DNA of 64,000 bases from Mallotus nudiflorus (GCA_947683625.1 CANTUR010000047.1:62001-126000), one strand, 5' to 3'; shown: positions 12,201 through 25,008, counted from the stretch's first letter. The notes: a model not told the origin generated them from the letters alone. Translations and numbers: made by a program.

Positions 12201-12411
12201 AACGGATTTATTTATATATATGAGATATGGATTTGATTTAAATCCCGTGGTGGAATATTATTTTGATACTTATGATTTTATTTTCGCTGCATTAAGAGTT
12301 GTTGTTATTATTATTACATTTTTATTTTATTTTTAGGCTTGCTACGGGTTCTGGATTCGAAAGAATTTTCGTTCCCTAGCGCCGGTCATGGCCCCTGTTT
12401 TGGGTGTGACA
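9227..12411 (+). mobile_element. Element B 5' LTR
   Basis: LTR of 3185 bp from TGTAATATCCCGAG to GGGTGTGACA, directly before the PBS. In order it has: a terminal inverted arm pair near 9231-9290; a GC-richer island at about 9670-9960 followed by a GTGAGTG donor-like site; an AT-rich stretch of about 800 bp; an acceptor-like TTTCTTTGCAG near 10845-10855; the GTTTTAC/GTAAAAC stem near 10880-10935; a CCTAGT/ACTAGG stem near 11502-11521; and the tandem hairpin module at 11625-11732. Relative to LTR I it lacks a segment between two GGACTTGCAT copies, leaving one at 9386-9395. ORFs at 9661-9965, 10667-10876, 11272-11548 and 11748-11960 are LTR shadows. Confidence 0.92.
11625..11732 (+). other. Tandem LTR hairpin module (element B copy)
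   Basis: Hairpin 1 has arms AGTGTGATTG and CAATCACACT, a perfect 10-bp stem. Hairpin 2 has ACAGT-C-AGACT against an AGTCTACTGT-type arm (here AGTTTACTGT), with one bulged C. Both loops carry the same motif, close to GGAGCTCGGTTGACTTAGTG followed by TCTCGGGGC, so the module is a tandem duplication. Other copies are at 3763-3870, 8655-8762, 21262-21368, 22562-22669, 30802-30908, 38406-38511, 41195-41302, 44963-45069, 48504-48610, 56116-56222 and 57951-58057. The function is unknown. Confidence 0.8.
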
Positions 12412-12415
12412 AAGT

Positions 12416-12427
12416 TGGTATCAGAGC
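12416..12427 (+). other. Element B primer binding site (tRNA-iMet)
   Basis: TGGTATCAGAGC, an exact match to the usual plant initiator tRNA-Met primer site, four bases after the LTR end at 12411. Confidence 0.95.
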
Positions 12428-12607
12428 CTGGTTTTGTGTCAGGGCTTAGTTGTGTGAGTCGTGGCCCTAGTTTTTAAGTTGTTTTTTCTGTTGAACTACT
12501 GCAGTGAATTAGGTTTGAGTACGTCTTCATAAGTATTCCTTGCTTTAGTTTTCTGCATTATTTTTTCGTTGTCTATTTTTTCTGAATCGTTCTGTTGTCT
12601 TCTCAAA

Positions 12608-13751
12608 ATGAGGAGGCAAGTGCATGTCGCTCCATCAGTCGTTGAGGCTGAGGATGATGAGTCTTTTCAAGATGAGGTTTTACGTCCTAAGCAGCTAGTT
12701 AGGCGTAGAGGCCATGGCAGAGGTAGACCTCGAGGAGCGGCAGGTCACCATAGGTAGAGAGAGTTACAAGATGAGGAGCCTGTAGAGCCTGAATTTGATA
12801 TTCTTGTACCTCCAGTTGTTCAGCCTGTTCAGCCTACCTATCAACAGGGTATGTCTGACCCTGAGGCAACTTTATTCTATGCCAGAGTTGGCAGGATTAC
12901 GTTTGATGGGACTTTCGATCCGTTAGCTTTTCTGCACACGATCAAGACTCAGACTCGGACTGCTCACACTGAGTATCAGCGGATCATGATCGTCGAGTTG
13001 TCTGTCGAGGGACCAGCCCTAGATTGGTTTATTCATATGATTCAGCCTTATATGATGATGATATATGATGATGATGACCTGGGCTCAGTTTTGAGAGAGA
13101 TTTATGAGGAGATTCTGTCCAGAGCCTCTCCGTATAAGTTATCGTCTCCAGTTGACTAGCATTTCTCGTGGTGATCGATCTGTAAAGGAGTACACTCAAG
13201 AGTTTCTTCGACTGGGTAGATATGCAGAGGATCTGATGCGAGATCAGTATTTCGCAGTCACTACCTATGTCACCGGATTGGGTTCAGCATTTGTTGGTAT
13301 GCCTACAGCAGGCCTTACTCTGGAGTCTGTGATTGAGTTGGCCAAGGAGATTGAGCTGAGGCTAGTTAGGCAGGGAGCGATGCCTGATTTTTAGCAGTTG
13401 GGAGTTCAGTCGAGTGGATTACAGGCTACTCTGTATTCGAGTTTTCATGTTGGTTCGAGTAGTCAATAGAGAGGTCCGACTCAGCAGAGTCAAAGACAGC
13501 AATAGCGAGTGCATCAGAGCAGTAGACATGGCCGTGGAGGTCAGCGTAGACCATTCAGATTTGGGTCAGGTGCTTCGAGCAGCAGCAGTGGTCATAGTTC
13601 TGGATCGGCTATTAGTGTATGCCAGACCTGTAGTAGAGTCCATCAGGGACCGTGTTATTTGACACCACTGACATGCTTCAGATGCAGGCAAATAGGACAT
13701 TTTGCCAGATCGTGTCCTTACTCCGGGTATCAACAGCCACAGATTCTGTGA
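12608..13751 (+). pseudogene. Element B gag (broken)
   Basis: Start chosen at ATG 12608, giving the MRRQVHVAPSVVEAEDDESF terminus shared with A and G rather than an upstream ATG at 12569. The first open part ends in a stop near 12755. The part 12851-13159 leaves frame near 13060-13090, in an ATGATG repeat, and the capsid core continues in another frame at 13104-13394. The last part, 13509-13751, has two Cys/His clusters: CQTC-H-C and then CFRCRQIGHFARSC, a fully conserved CX2CX4HX4C nucleic-acid-binding knuckle. The product would be the capsid/nucleocapsid precursor; this copy cannot make it in one piece. Confidence 0.88.
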
Positions 13752-13912
13752 TTTCTACAGTAGTCGATTGCTAGTGCTGCACCCGTGCCATTTCAGTTGC
13801 CTCCAACCCAGCATCAGAGTTCCACTTAGCTTGTTCCACAACAGGGTCATGGTAGAGGTACTAGAGGAGGTGCCAGAGGTGTTGGCCAGGCTTCTACCAG
13901 CCAACAGGTAGG

Positions 13913-14620
13913 TTGAGGATAGGCCAGAGTCTTCTACCTTACTTAGCAGGATGCTCAAGCATCCAATGTAGTTGTGGCAGATATTGTTTCTGTTTGTTAC
14001 CTGGATGTTGGGTTTTGTTTGATCCGGGTGCCACGCATTCGTTTGTTTCTCCTGTTTTTACTTCCAAATCTTATTGGCAAGCTTTAAGGATGGCTTTTCC
14101 TTTGTCTGTTACCACTCCTCTGAGCGATTCCTTAGACACTGATATTGTTCTTTCTGGTTGTCCAGTTCTCGTGGGAGGTAGAGAATTACCCGTTGATTTG
14201 ATTCTGTTGGATGTGATGGAGTTTGATGTTATTCTAGGAATGGACTGGTTATCTTAGCACTATGCCATGGTAGATTGTCAGAATAAAGAGGTGACTTTCA
14301 GAATTCCTGATGAAGAAGATTTTAAGTTTGTGGGTGATAGGAGTTCAACACCTCAGAATCTTATTTCTGCTATTACGGCTAGGAAGTTGTTGAGGAAAGG
14401 ATGTCAGGGATATTTGGCATTGGTCAGGGATACTTCAATGGAGAAGTTGTCACTCACGGATGTTCCTGTTGCCTGTGAGTTTCCTGAGGAGTTTCTAGGT
14501 TTACCACCTCATAGAGAGATTGAGTTCTATATAGATGTGGTTCCAGGTACTACTCCTATATCTATGCCACCCTACAGAATGGCTCCTGCAAAGTTGAAAA
14601 GGTTGAAGGAGCAGTTGTAA
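13913..14620 (+). pseudogene. Element B aspartic protease and linker
   Basis: Open stretch 13913-14257 carries the retropepsin motif as LFDPGATHSFVS, in which the residue after the catalytic Asp is Pro instead of Ser/Thr, and ends in DVILGMDWLS followed by a TAG where the family has Gln. The linker 14267-14620 (117 aa) continues to a TAA, again at a Gln position. The first roughly 45 residues of the open frame do not look like protease and are probably out-of-frame gag tail. The Pro substitution is shared with D, which suggests a common ancestor rather than independent decay. Confidence 0.85.
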
Positions 14621-14623
14621 GAG

Positions 14624-15676
14624 TTGTTGGATAAGGGTTTCATTAGACCCAGTGTTTCTCCTTGGTGTGCACCAGTCCTGTTTGTGAAGAAGAAGGATGG
14701 TACCCTGAGATTGTGCATTGACTACAGAGAGCTGAATAAAGTGACAGTGAAGAATAAGTATCCTCTTCCGAGGATAGATGACTTGTTTGACCAGCTACAG
14801 GGTGCACAGTTCTTTTCTAAGATTGATTTTAGGTCGGGTTATCATCAGCTGCGGATTAGTGAAGTCGATATTCCTAAAACGACATTCTGCACTCGATATG
14901 GCCATTATGAGTTTCTGGTGATGTCTTTTGGTTTGACTAATGCACCAGCAGCTTTTATGGACCTGATGAACAGGGTATTCAGACCATATGTGGATCAATT
15001 TATGGTAGTCTTCATTGATGATATACTAGTATATTCAAGGAGTATGGAGGAGCATGTATATCACTTGAGGATTGTACTGCAGACATTGAGAGATCATCAT
15101 CTTTATGCTAAATTCTCGAAGTGTGATTTATGGATGGAGAGTGTTTCTTTTCTTGGACTCATGGTGTCTAAAGAAGGTATCCAGGTTGATCCACAGAAAA
15201 TTGAAGCAGTGTCTGAGTGGCCTAGACCGACTTTTATTACTGAGATTCAAAGTTTTCTAGGTTTAGCCAAGTATTATAGGCGGTTTGTGCAGGATTTTTC
15301 CATAATTGCAGCCCCTATGACTCGCTTGACTCAGAAGAATGTTAGATTCGAGTGGTCAGAAGCTTGTGAGAATAATTTCCAATTGTTGAAGGAGAAATTG
15401 ACCACAGCCCCAGTATTAGCTTTGCTTAATAGTGTGGACAAGTTCACAGTTTATTGTGATGCCTCTAGAGTTGGCCTTGGTTGTGTGCTGATGCAGAATG
15501 GAAGGGTGATAGCCTATGCTTCAAGACAGTTGAAGAAGCATGAGCAGAACTATCCTACACATGACCTTGAGATGGCTGCAGTGATCTTTGCTCTGAAGAT
15601 TTGGAGACATTATCTGTACGGGGTGACTTGTGAGATTTTTACTGATCATAAGAGCCTTAAGTACATTTTCCAGTAG
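14624..15676 (+). pseudogene. Element B reverse transcriptase and RNase H, long open frame
   Basis: 350-aa open frame, the longest pol piece of its kind here. RT motifs in order: [19 protein letters not shown] (about 23-41), [12 protein letters not shown] with catalytic Asp68, [13 protein letters not shown] (about 99-111) and [11 protein letters not shown] with Asp132 and Asp133. The RNase H domain follows with FTVYCDAS (Asp279), NYPTHDLEM (Glu316) and FTDHKSL (Asp341). All these acidic residues are present. It stops at a TAG at 15674-15676 where relatives have Gln; the RNase H end with an ADALSRK motif lies beyond it, around 15765-15795. It would make cDNA if part of an intact polyprotein. 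Confidence 0.93.
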
Positions 15677-15844
15677 AGAGATCTGAACCTGAGGCAGAGG
15701 AGATGGTTGGAATTATTGAAGGATTATAACTGTGACATATTATATCATCCGGGCAAGGCTAATGTGGTAGCAGACGCCTTGAGTAGGAAGTCCTCAGGCA
15801 GTCTTGCTCACATCAGTGTTGAGAGGAGACCGTTGGTCTAGGAG

Positions 15845-16189
15845 TTGCATCTATTGGTGGATCAAGGTTTGATGATGAAGATCAGTAGGTCAAGTGGACT
15901 GCTAGCTCAATTTAAGGTGCGATCTGTACTGAGGGATAGGATTAAAGCAGCTCAGAGCCAAGATCCTATTCTAAAGGAGCTTACAGAGAATGTCAGAGCA
16001 AGGAAGTTCATTGATTTCACACTCGATGATGATGGTGTGTTGTGGATCAGTGGTAGATTGTGTGTTCTTGATGTGGATGATTTGAGAGAAGAGATCCTAG
16101 AGGAAGCACATTCTACAGCCTATAGCATACATCCGGGTGTCACTAAGATGTACCACAGTTTAGAGACTTATACTGGTGGGATGGATTGA
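15845..16189 (+). pseudogene. Element B integrase N-terminal part
   Basis: 114-aa open frame covering the RNase H-integrase connection and the first His of the integrase zinc finger (HPGVTKMYH). A two-base loss relative to D, near 16155, throws it out of frame, so it ends at 16189 while the rest of the finger continues in the overlapping frame at 16186. A TAG at 15838-15840 separates it from the RNase H end. Confidence 0.85.
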
Positions 16190-17358
16190 AGAAGGATGTC
16201 GCTGATTATGTTGCTAAGTGCCTAACGTGTCAGCAAGTGAAAGCTGAACATCAGAAGCCTTCTAGGAAGCTTCAGCCTCTTCCTATTCCCGAGTGGAAGT
16301 GGGAAAGGATAGCTATGGATTTTGTGGTCGGTTTACCTCGTTCTAAGGATGGATACGATTCCATCTGGGTGATTGTAGACAGGTTGACCAAGTCTGCATA
16401 TTTCTTACCTGTGAAAGCCACCTATTCTGTAGCTAGATTAGCGAAGCTATATGTAAAGCATATTGTGTGCCTTCATGGAGTACCTATGTCCATTGTATCA
16501 AATAGAGGTTTAGTGTTTACCTCTCATTTTTGGCAGAAGTTACAGGAAGCGATGGGCACTAGGTTGGACTTCAGTACTACTTTTCATCCTCAGACAGATG
16601 GCCAGTCTGAGAGAATGATCCAGACACTGCAAGATATGTTGAGGATGTATGTCCTGGATTTGGGAGGTAGCTGGGATGATCATTTGCCACTCATAGAGTT
16701 TGCATATAATAACAGCTACCATAACAGTATTGGTATGGCACCGTATGAGGCTTTGTATAGAAGGAAGTGTAGATCCCCTCTGAGTTGGGATGAGATTGGT
16801 GAGAGAGCTTTGACTGGACCTGAGATGGTTCAGGATGCTGCAGAGAAAGTCGCCGTGATTAAGCGTAGATTAGAGACCGTAGTTAGCAGGCAGAAGAGCT
16901 ATACGGATCTTAGGCACAAAGATGTGGAGTTTCAGGTTGGAGATTTTGTTTTTCTAAAGGTATCTCCGATGAAGGGTGTGATGAGATTTGGCAGGAAGGG
17001 TAAGCTGGCACCGAGATATATCGGACCATTTGAGATTCTGGAGAGAGTTGGCACTGTTGCATATCAATTGGCTTTGCCTTCAAGTATGTCACAGGTGCAT
17101 CCAGTATTTCATATCTCAATGCTGAGGAAGTATATCTCAGACCCTTCACACGTGTTGCAGCCCGACAGTGTAAAAGTGAGTGAAGATTTGACATTTTTGG
17201 AAGAACCTGTGGCGATCATTGACTATCAAGTCCGACAGTTACGGTCGAAGCAGATTTCGATGGTCAAGGTTCTGTGGCGTAGCAACAGAGTTAAGGAGCA
17301 TACGTGGGAGACTGAAGCTGAGATGCGAGCTTCTTACCCAAATCTCTTTCCTTCTTGA
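16186..17358 (+). pseudogene. Element B integrase core, GPY/F and chromodomain
   Basis: 390-aa open frame. Residues 1-20 hold the CLTC half of the zinc finger. The catalytic triad positions are Asp45 (AMDF), residue 106 (VSNRG) and Glu142 (SERM), with the normal spacing of 35 residues before Glu, but residue 106 is Asn (AAT at 16501-16503) instead of Asp. The GPY/F motif is at about 272-298 (GPF 280-282). The chromodomain spans about 335-385, with Trp364 and Trp374 but no first aromatic residue, as in group II chromodomains that may not read methyl-lysine in the classical way. It ends with a YPNLFPS tail 42 bp before the PPT. Confidence 0.93.
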
Positions 17359-17402
17359 TCTTGTGATCATTTTCTTTCTGGAATTCAGGGACGAATTCTT
17401 GT

Positions 17403-17415
17403 AAGGGGGGAAGAC
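17403..17415 (+). other. Element B polypurine tract
   Basis: Purine run with six consecutive G, ending directly before the 3' LTR start at 17416. It would prime plus-strand synthesis. The preceding GAATTC and GGGACGAATTCTT context is shared by C, D, F and G. Confidence 0.93.
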
Positions 17416-18064
17416 TGTAATATCCCGAGTTTTTAAATATTTTAATATTGCATCGGGATATGCAGTGTTAATAATTTTTGTATATATTTACAATATTTTA
17501 TGAGTTGCTATTTAATTAAAATTGATTTTTAATTGTTTTATATTATTTTAAGCACTTTACGTAAAATTTTCCCGGGACTTGCATTTTCGGGAAAATTTAC
17601 ACGTAAATTATTTATTATTAATTATTTTAAATAATTTTACAGAATTAATTACCCTAATATTTTATTATTTAATTATTTTTAGTGTATAAATTATTAAAAA
17701 TATTAAATTATATGTGTGTGGTGTATATTTAATGTGTGTGAGTTTATATTATTTTAATATATAGTGTAAAGTATATATATATACATATACATTTACTATT
17801 AAACAAAAAAATAAAGTTTGAGTTATTTACGATTGTGCCATCCATCCTCCTCCCTCACTCCCGATCGCTTCCATAGCCATTCCGCCGCCTGCCATCTCAT
17901 TTTCTCACCGTTGGTGTGCCTCCCGGCATGCCACCTCCTTCCTCCAGCTGTTCTACCACCAGTAGAGCCCATTTCCAGCGTCAGGAAGCTCATTTAGGTC
18001 GGAGAAGTCGAAACTCTTCTCACCGTCGTTCATGGCGTTTCCGGCCACCATTTTTGACACCGCC
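17416..18064 (+). mobile_element. Element B 3' LTR, truncated
   Basis: Starts TGTAATATCCCGAG and follows the 5' LTR through the GC-richer island until about 18064. It keeps the segment with ATTTTCGGGAAAATT that the 5' LTR has lost, but lacks a following segment that the 5' LTR has, so the two LTRs carry different deletions. After TTTTTGACACCGCC the sequence no longer follows the LTR and instead reads as the beginning of a reverse LTR. Confidence 0.85.
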
Positions 18065-18824
<760 letters not shown>

Positions 18825-21800
18825 GGCAGTAGCCTGGTCCAGGGGTCGCCGGTGGCTTCTCGACGGCAAAAGCTTGACTTCTTTGGTTCACTTGACTCCT
18901 TGAGCACCAGTGAGCATGAATCTAACCTTTGTTTTAGCTCAAATCCATCCATTTTTATGTTTTCTTGAATTTTTGTTTTTGAGCTTTAAGGGTTTTAATT
19001 TTTTTAAGGTTGATTTTTATTAATTCAAGAAAACTCCCCTTTGCAAATAATGATCCCTATAGCTTGAGCTTCATGAATATTTTTTTGTTATAATTTTTGG
19101 AATTTATTTTAATTTTGTTGAATTTTTTTATTATTTTAATATTATTTAATGATTTTTTGTAAATAAATTAATTGAATTATGAAATTGGTTAAATTATTGT
19201 TATTATATATTGTTATTAATTTTGATGTTGATAAATTAATTTTAGGGAATTTTATATAATTTTTATGGATATTTTTAGTTTATGTAAATTTTGGAGTATT
19301 TAATTCAATGTGTATTTTAGTTGAATTTAGAGTTTAATTTTGTGTTTTAGTTGATATTAGAATGTTATTTGTTGATAAAATAATTTTTATGAATTTATAT
19401 AATTTTTATGGAATTTTATATAATTCATGTGTATTTTGAATTATTAAGTTAAATAAGTATTTTTGTTGAAATTATTGGTTAAATATGTGTTTTGGTTGAT
19501 ATTATTATATTATATGTTGATGTTTAAATGATTTTAATGAATTTTTATAATTTTTGAGGAAATTATTTTGTACATTGGATATTTTATATTAAAGGGTAAA
19601 TGTGTAATTTTGTGTTAATTATAGTTAAATATTAGGTTTTAGTTGATTTTATAATTATTTAAGGTAATAAAATGATTTTTACAAATTAATTACTGTTTTT
19701 AACTAATTAATACTATTTTTCAAAAATTGTTTTCAAATAATATATATTATATATTATTTTGGAAATAAAATGGGTTTTAAACTAGTTTTATTATATAATT
19801 AAGCTATTTAGGCAATTAAACATGAACTTTATTATGTTATGTTGAATAATTGTAAAATTGAATTTTTATTAATATTATATAATATTTGAGATTTTATTAG
19901 TTAAATTGTGATTTTAAATATTATTTACAATTTATGTTAATTTAATTGTAAAATAGAGATTTTATTCCATTTATGAATTTTTATTATCAAATATTATTTA
20001 AATTAGATTGTTATGTTTTAATTGGAAAATAAAGGTTTTTAAATATTTTAATTGATTTTTAAGATGATTTTATTATTTTACTGTTAATATTGTTGATTTG
20101 TAAATTGTGAACCTCGGTTGGGGATTTGTAGAGTTTGGAATCCCAATCTGAGATGTTGAGTATTTGGTGATTTTAAAAGTGTGTTTTCTTTGCAGGATCG
20201 GCTATACTTTTGTAGGTAGATGTCCGTTTTACAGGGGAGACTCTGCTGAAATTTCGATAGATTTTTTGTAAAACGTGACAATCGGTCCAAGTCTAGTTTT
20301 GAATTTTTGATTGAGTCTTTCCGTAGTAATTCTAGAAGTGTAGAGTTAGAAATTTATTCTGATGGTTGTTGCTATTTTATTTTTATAGCTGCGCCGAGAC
20401 GGAGGCCTAATGGACCAAGCCTGCCGAGTCTGTCTCATGGAGCGCTAATCAGTGAGTTCTTATACTGTATATATATGCATTGCATATAGGATGCATGACT
20501 TAGGATTTTTCATTTTCATTATATGTTTTAAACAGTAATTTAATTTATAATATGATTTGGTATATTTTCGGTTTATTTTTAGTATATCTTGATATATATA
20601 TGTTTGCATATTTTCTATATACATTTAATATATCACTAGTATATATAGAGTTTATTTTTTATATATGTATGTTAGATATTTAGGTTTATTTTTAGTATAT
20701 TTTGTATATATGTCAAAATTAAATACATGTTTTAAATGTATATTTATTCATGATTGTTTTATTAAATGATTAGTATACTTTATATATATTTTTAGTATAT
20801 TTTAGGTATATTCCTAAATAATTGCATGTCATATTATTGATTTATACTTAAAGTTTTTTTAAGTATATTTTTGGTATATTTTTTATATATTTCCAAATAA
20901 ATGCATGTTATATTATAAATTCAAACTTCATTGTTTTTAAGTATATCATTGGTTTATCTTTAGTATGTTTCATATTTGATTTGACTTTATTTAACATATA
21001 TATACACGAAATATACTTAGTTTATTTTAGGTATATTTCTAGTATATATATGGTTTATTTTATCATTATGATTAGTATTATGCATTATTTGTTTGTCCAT
21101 ATGAATGTTTTATTTTAAATGAAGGATATCGATAGAACGTGCTACTTAGTGGGCAGCAATAGGATCGTGTACGTACTAGTGCGATAGATTTAGGTTTGAG
21201 TGAGGAATTACTTATGGTAATGATGATTTGATTGATTGTTTGAGATGTGATGTGATTGATGGTGTGATTGCTGGAGCTCGGTTGACTAAGTGTCTCGGGG
21301 CCAATCACACTGACAGTCAGACTATTGAAGCTCGGTTGACTTAGTGTCTCAGGGCCAATCTACTGTCTAGAATGGATTAAGTGATCTATTTAGATTTAAG
21401 TGAGCTGGTATGGCTAGAGTGATGATATGATTAATTGAGGTTGCGATTAATAGGGTTTTATTTGATCCTTCATGTATTAAAATAAATGTTTTCTGCATTT
21501 ATTATATTTATAAAAGCAAAGTTTGGCATTTGTGTGAAATGCATGAATATTCTTATATATATATAAGAATGCTTGACTGGATATGGTTTAGATGCATGTA
21601 TATATAGTATAATAATTCACTCAGTGATGTCTGACCCCCCTCAATTATTTTTTTTTTCAGGAGATCCTATATCGTCAGACCTTAGTAGTAGGGTTCTTCA
21701 CCGGTGTTCTTCTGTCCCTGCTATTTTATGTAAATGTATATTTTGAACTCTGATTTGTATTCTAGAAACTGCAGTAGTAGTGTTATTGTATCATAAGTGT

Positions 21801-21876
21801 ATGGTTTGACACTTTTACGCTAAGTATTTTAATTGAACACTGTATAAGTATATAATTAATTATGATGAGATATTGA
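18825..21876 (+). mobile_element. Element C 5' LTR, middle part
   Basis: Aligns with C's 3' LTR from about 42930. It contains the end of the GC-richer island, a long AT-rich stretch (19000-20080), an acceptor-like TTTCTTTGCAG near 20187-20197, the GTTTTAC/GTAAAAC stem near 20227-20278, and the tandem hairpin module at 21262-21368. A T-run ending CAG at about 21645-21660 resembles a second acceptor. It ends at the S2 insertion (duplication ATTGA 21872-21876). ORFs at 20084-20489 and 21078-21308 are LTR sequence. Confidence 0.82.
21872..21876. repeat. Target-site duplication ATTGA, left copy (S2)
   Basis: Directly precedes LTR S2; repeated at 25384-25388. Confidence 0.92.
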
Positions 21877-24590
21877 TGTCATGACCCAAAACAGGGGCAT
21901 GACCGGTGCTAGGGAACGAGAATTCTTTCAAATCTGGAACCCATAGCAAGCCTTAAAAATAAAATAAAAGCATGTAATAATAATAAAAACAAATATAATA
22001 TCTCGCAGCAGAAATAAATCTCATAAATAAAATAAATTAATAATCCACCAACAAATATAATAACACAAATCCATCTCATATATATATAAACTTTTAATAC
22101 AAATCACAGTTTAAATCTTTAAAATACAAATCTCATACAAACATGATACATAAATCCCATAACTAACTACAACTACTGCAGTGTCTAGATTATAAAATAA
22201 AGTCAAGTGAGCAGTTTACATAGTAAAGCCGGGACAGAAAAAATTCGGCATAAAGGTCTGCTACTAAGGTCTGAAGACGAAGACTCTCCTGAAAAATAGT
22301 CAACAAAGGGGAGTCAGACCTCACTGAGTGAATTGTTATAATATATATACATGCATAGCTAAATGACAATGCACACATTCGATAGTATATATAATAAATA
22401 TATATACAGGCAAACACACAGATGTAGCAAAATCATTTTATATAAATACTGAAAATAACATCCGATTATGAAGGAGCAAATAGAACCCTAGAAAAATCGC
22501 AACCTCAAACAGTGTTAGACAATAGGCTCACTTATTATAAATAAATTCACTTGTTCCATTTGGACAGTAGACTGGTCCTGAGACACTAAGTCAACTGAGC
22601 TCTAGCAGTCTAACTGTCAGTGTGATTGGCCCCGAGACACTTGGTCAACCGAGCTCTAGCAATCACACTCTCAATCACATCACACATCAAATAAATCAAT
22701 CTGATCAATATCCAAAAATAGGTTAGTAATATAACCTAAATTCTATCGTCGTACTGGTACGTACTCGGTCCTAGTGCTGCCCACTAGGTAGCACATTCTA
22801 TTGATATCCTTCATGATTATATAAAACATACATTCATAAAATAAATGATGCATGACATAAATTAAAATAACAATCTAAATCATATATATACTAGAAATAT
22901 ACTAAAAATAAACCAAGTATAATTCGAGTATATATACGTCAATAAATTCAATTTAATTATAAAATAAACTATAGATATACTTAAAAACATTTTAAGAATA
23001 ATTCATTAATAAAACATGCATATAATTTATAATATACCAAAAATAAAACTAAGCAATTATTAAACCATATATGCATATTTTATATAAATAAAACATACAT
23101 TTCTAAAAACATGCATCCTAGAACACATATATATAAGATAAAAACTCACAGTTATTGCGCTCCTCAAGACGGATCGGACGGGCCTGGTCCACTAGGCCTC
23201 TGTCTCGATGCAACTAAACAAACAAACGACAACACGACATTAGAATAAATCTATCAAAATTCCTAGAAACTCGATCTAGAATACTAGACACAGAATCAGA
23301 ATAAGAATTCGACCAGACATCAAGTTTTACGAGAATTCTATCAAAAATCCGGCAGAACCTCCCCTGTAAAACGGACATCTCTCTACTCAAAGAGTAGAGC
23401 CAGTCCTGCAACGAAATACACTTCGAATATATGCATAACACAATCCCTCGGTCGGACTCCCGAACTACAATTCCAATGACCAAGGTTCACAATTCACGAA
23501 ATAACACATAATACATTTAAAATGCCAAAAATACCCTTTAATACTCAAAATATAGAAATTTAGAAATTTAAACGCTAAAAATAATTATTTTACCGATAAA
23601 TACATAAAAACCCTAATTTTAATAAAATAGTATTAAAAATCCATAATTCTCGATAAATTCATAAATATTGATCAAAATACATTTTAAAAATCATATTAAA
23701 AATCATATTAAAAATCGATAAAAACTCATTTATTTACAAAAAAAATTGTATATTATATATAATTTGAAAATAATTTACAAAAAATAGTTTTAATTAGTTA
23801 AAAATATTAAATAATTTTTAGAAATCATTTTTATACCTCAAATAACTATTAAAACCAATTTAATTATATTTTAAGCCAATTTAGTGTCAAATTACCAAAA
23901 TACCCCTACTATACATAAATTCACTATAATTATTCAAAAATTCACTAAAAATAGTATAATCACTCAAAAATTAATTTCTCAACATATAATTCAATAATAT
24001 CAATAATTATACTCAATTAACCAATTAATTTCAATAAAATACATAATTAACCTAATTTTCTAAAAATCACATAAACTAAATAAATTCACAATAATTATAT
24101 AAAAATCATAAAAATTACAAATAAATTTCTAAAATTCATTTTAACACCTATAAACACCATAAATTACAATTTCATAATTTAATTAATTAATTTACTAAAA
24201 TTAGAAAATATTAATAAAATAATAAAAAATTCACAAAAATCAAAATAATTCCCAAAAATTCTACAAAAATTACCACATGTAGATTGAGCTACTATGATCA
24301 ATATTTATGAAGGAATTTTTCTTGAATCATTGAAATCAAAGCTCAAAAAATCAAAAATCCTAGTAGGCCAAAACTGAAAACTAGCTAAAAACCTTACCAA
24401 ATCGAGTTTTAAGCTAAAAGGAAGCTTGGAATTGTCTTCTATGGAGTCTAGGGAGTTCAACGGCACTAGAATCATAGGATTTGGTGGCCAGTAACGTGAG
24501 AGAGGAAGAAGAGGCCAACTTTCGGCCAAAACACCAAATTCCACTTCACCGACGCGAGAGCTGCTGAAGGAAGGAGGTGGCACGCCAGAA

Positions 24591-24800
24591 GGCACACCGA
24601 TGGTAGTCGGTCAGAGTTGCAATGGTAAGGGAGATGGTGAGGGTGAGGGACGTGATGGGGAAGAAGAAATGAGGTTGTTGATTTTGATTTTTTGTATATA
24701 TATATATATAGGCACACCGATGGTAGTCGGTCGGGGTTGCAATGGTAAGGGAGATGGTGAGGGACGTGATGGGGAAGAAGAAATGAGGTTATCGATTTTG

Positions 24801-24808
<8 letters not shown>
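24591..24808. repeat. Tandem duplication, 120-bp period, in S2
   Basis: GGCACACCGATGGTAGTCGG occurs at 24591 and again at 24711, followed in both by the same GGTAAGGGAGATGGTGAGGG region and a TA run. The second copy merges into a longer TA tract. It duplicates part of the LTR's GC-richer island and the adjoining TA site. Confidence 0.93.
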
Positions 24809-24876
<68 letters not shown>

Positions 24877-24949
24877 CTTTATATTATAATATTATAAACT
24901 TAAATATACACACATTAAACACACACCACACATTAATAAACATTTACAC

Positions 24950-25008
<59 letters not shown>

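Larger units (their letters stand above)
9227..18064 (+). mobile_element. Element B: most complete Tekay/Del retrotransposon, 3' LTR truncated
   Basis: Forward element with 5' LTR 9227-12411, PBS 12416-12427, gag from 12608, pol to 17358, PPT 17403-17415 and a 3' LTR starting at 17416 with TGTAATATCCCGAG, the same 14 bases as the 5' LTR. The 3' LTR is lost after about 18064, where sequence switches to the end of element A's reverse LTR. It therefore sits inside A's 5' LTR. The coding region is split by several stops and at least two frameshifts, so it is not autonomous. It is the copy closest to intact in the window. Confidence 0.88.

Noticed and set aside
12416..12427. tRNA gene
   Set aside because: Only the 3' primer-complementary stretch of initiator tRNA-Met is present, as expected of a PBS; no tRNA cloverleaf is nearby.
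9227..17500. Element B as an intact autonomous element
   Set aside because: At least two frameshifts, several stops, an integrase Asp to Asn change and a truncated 3' LTR rule this out.
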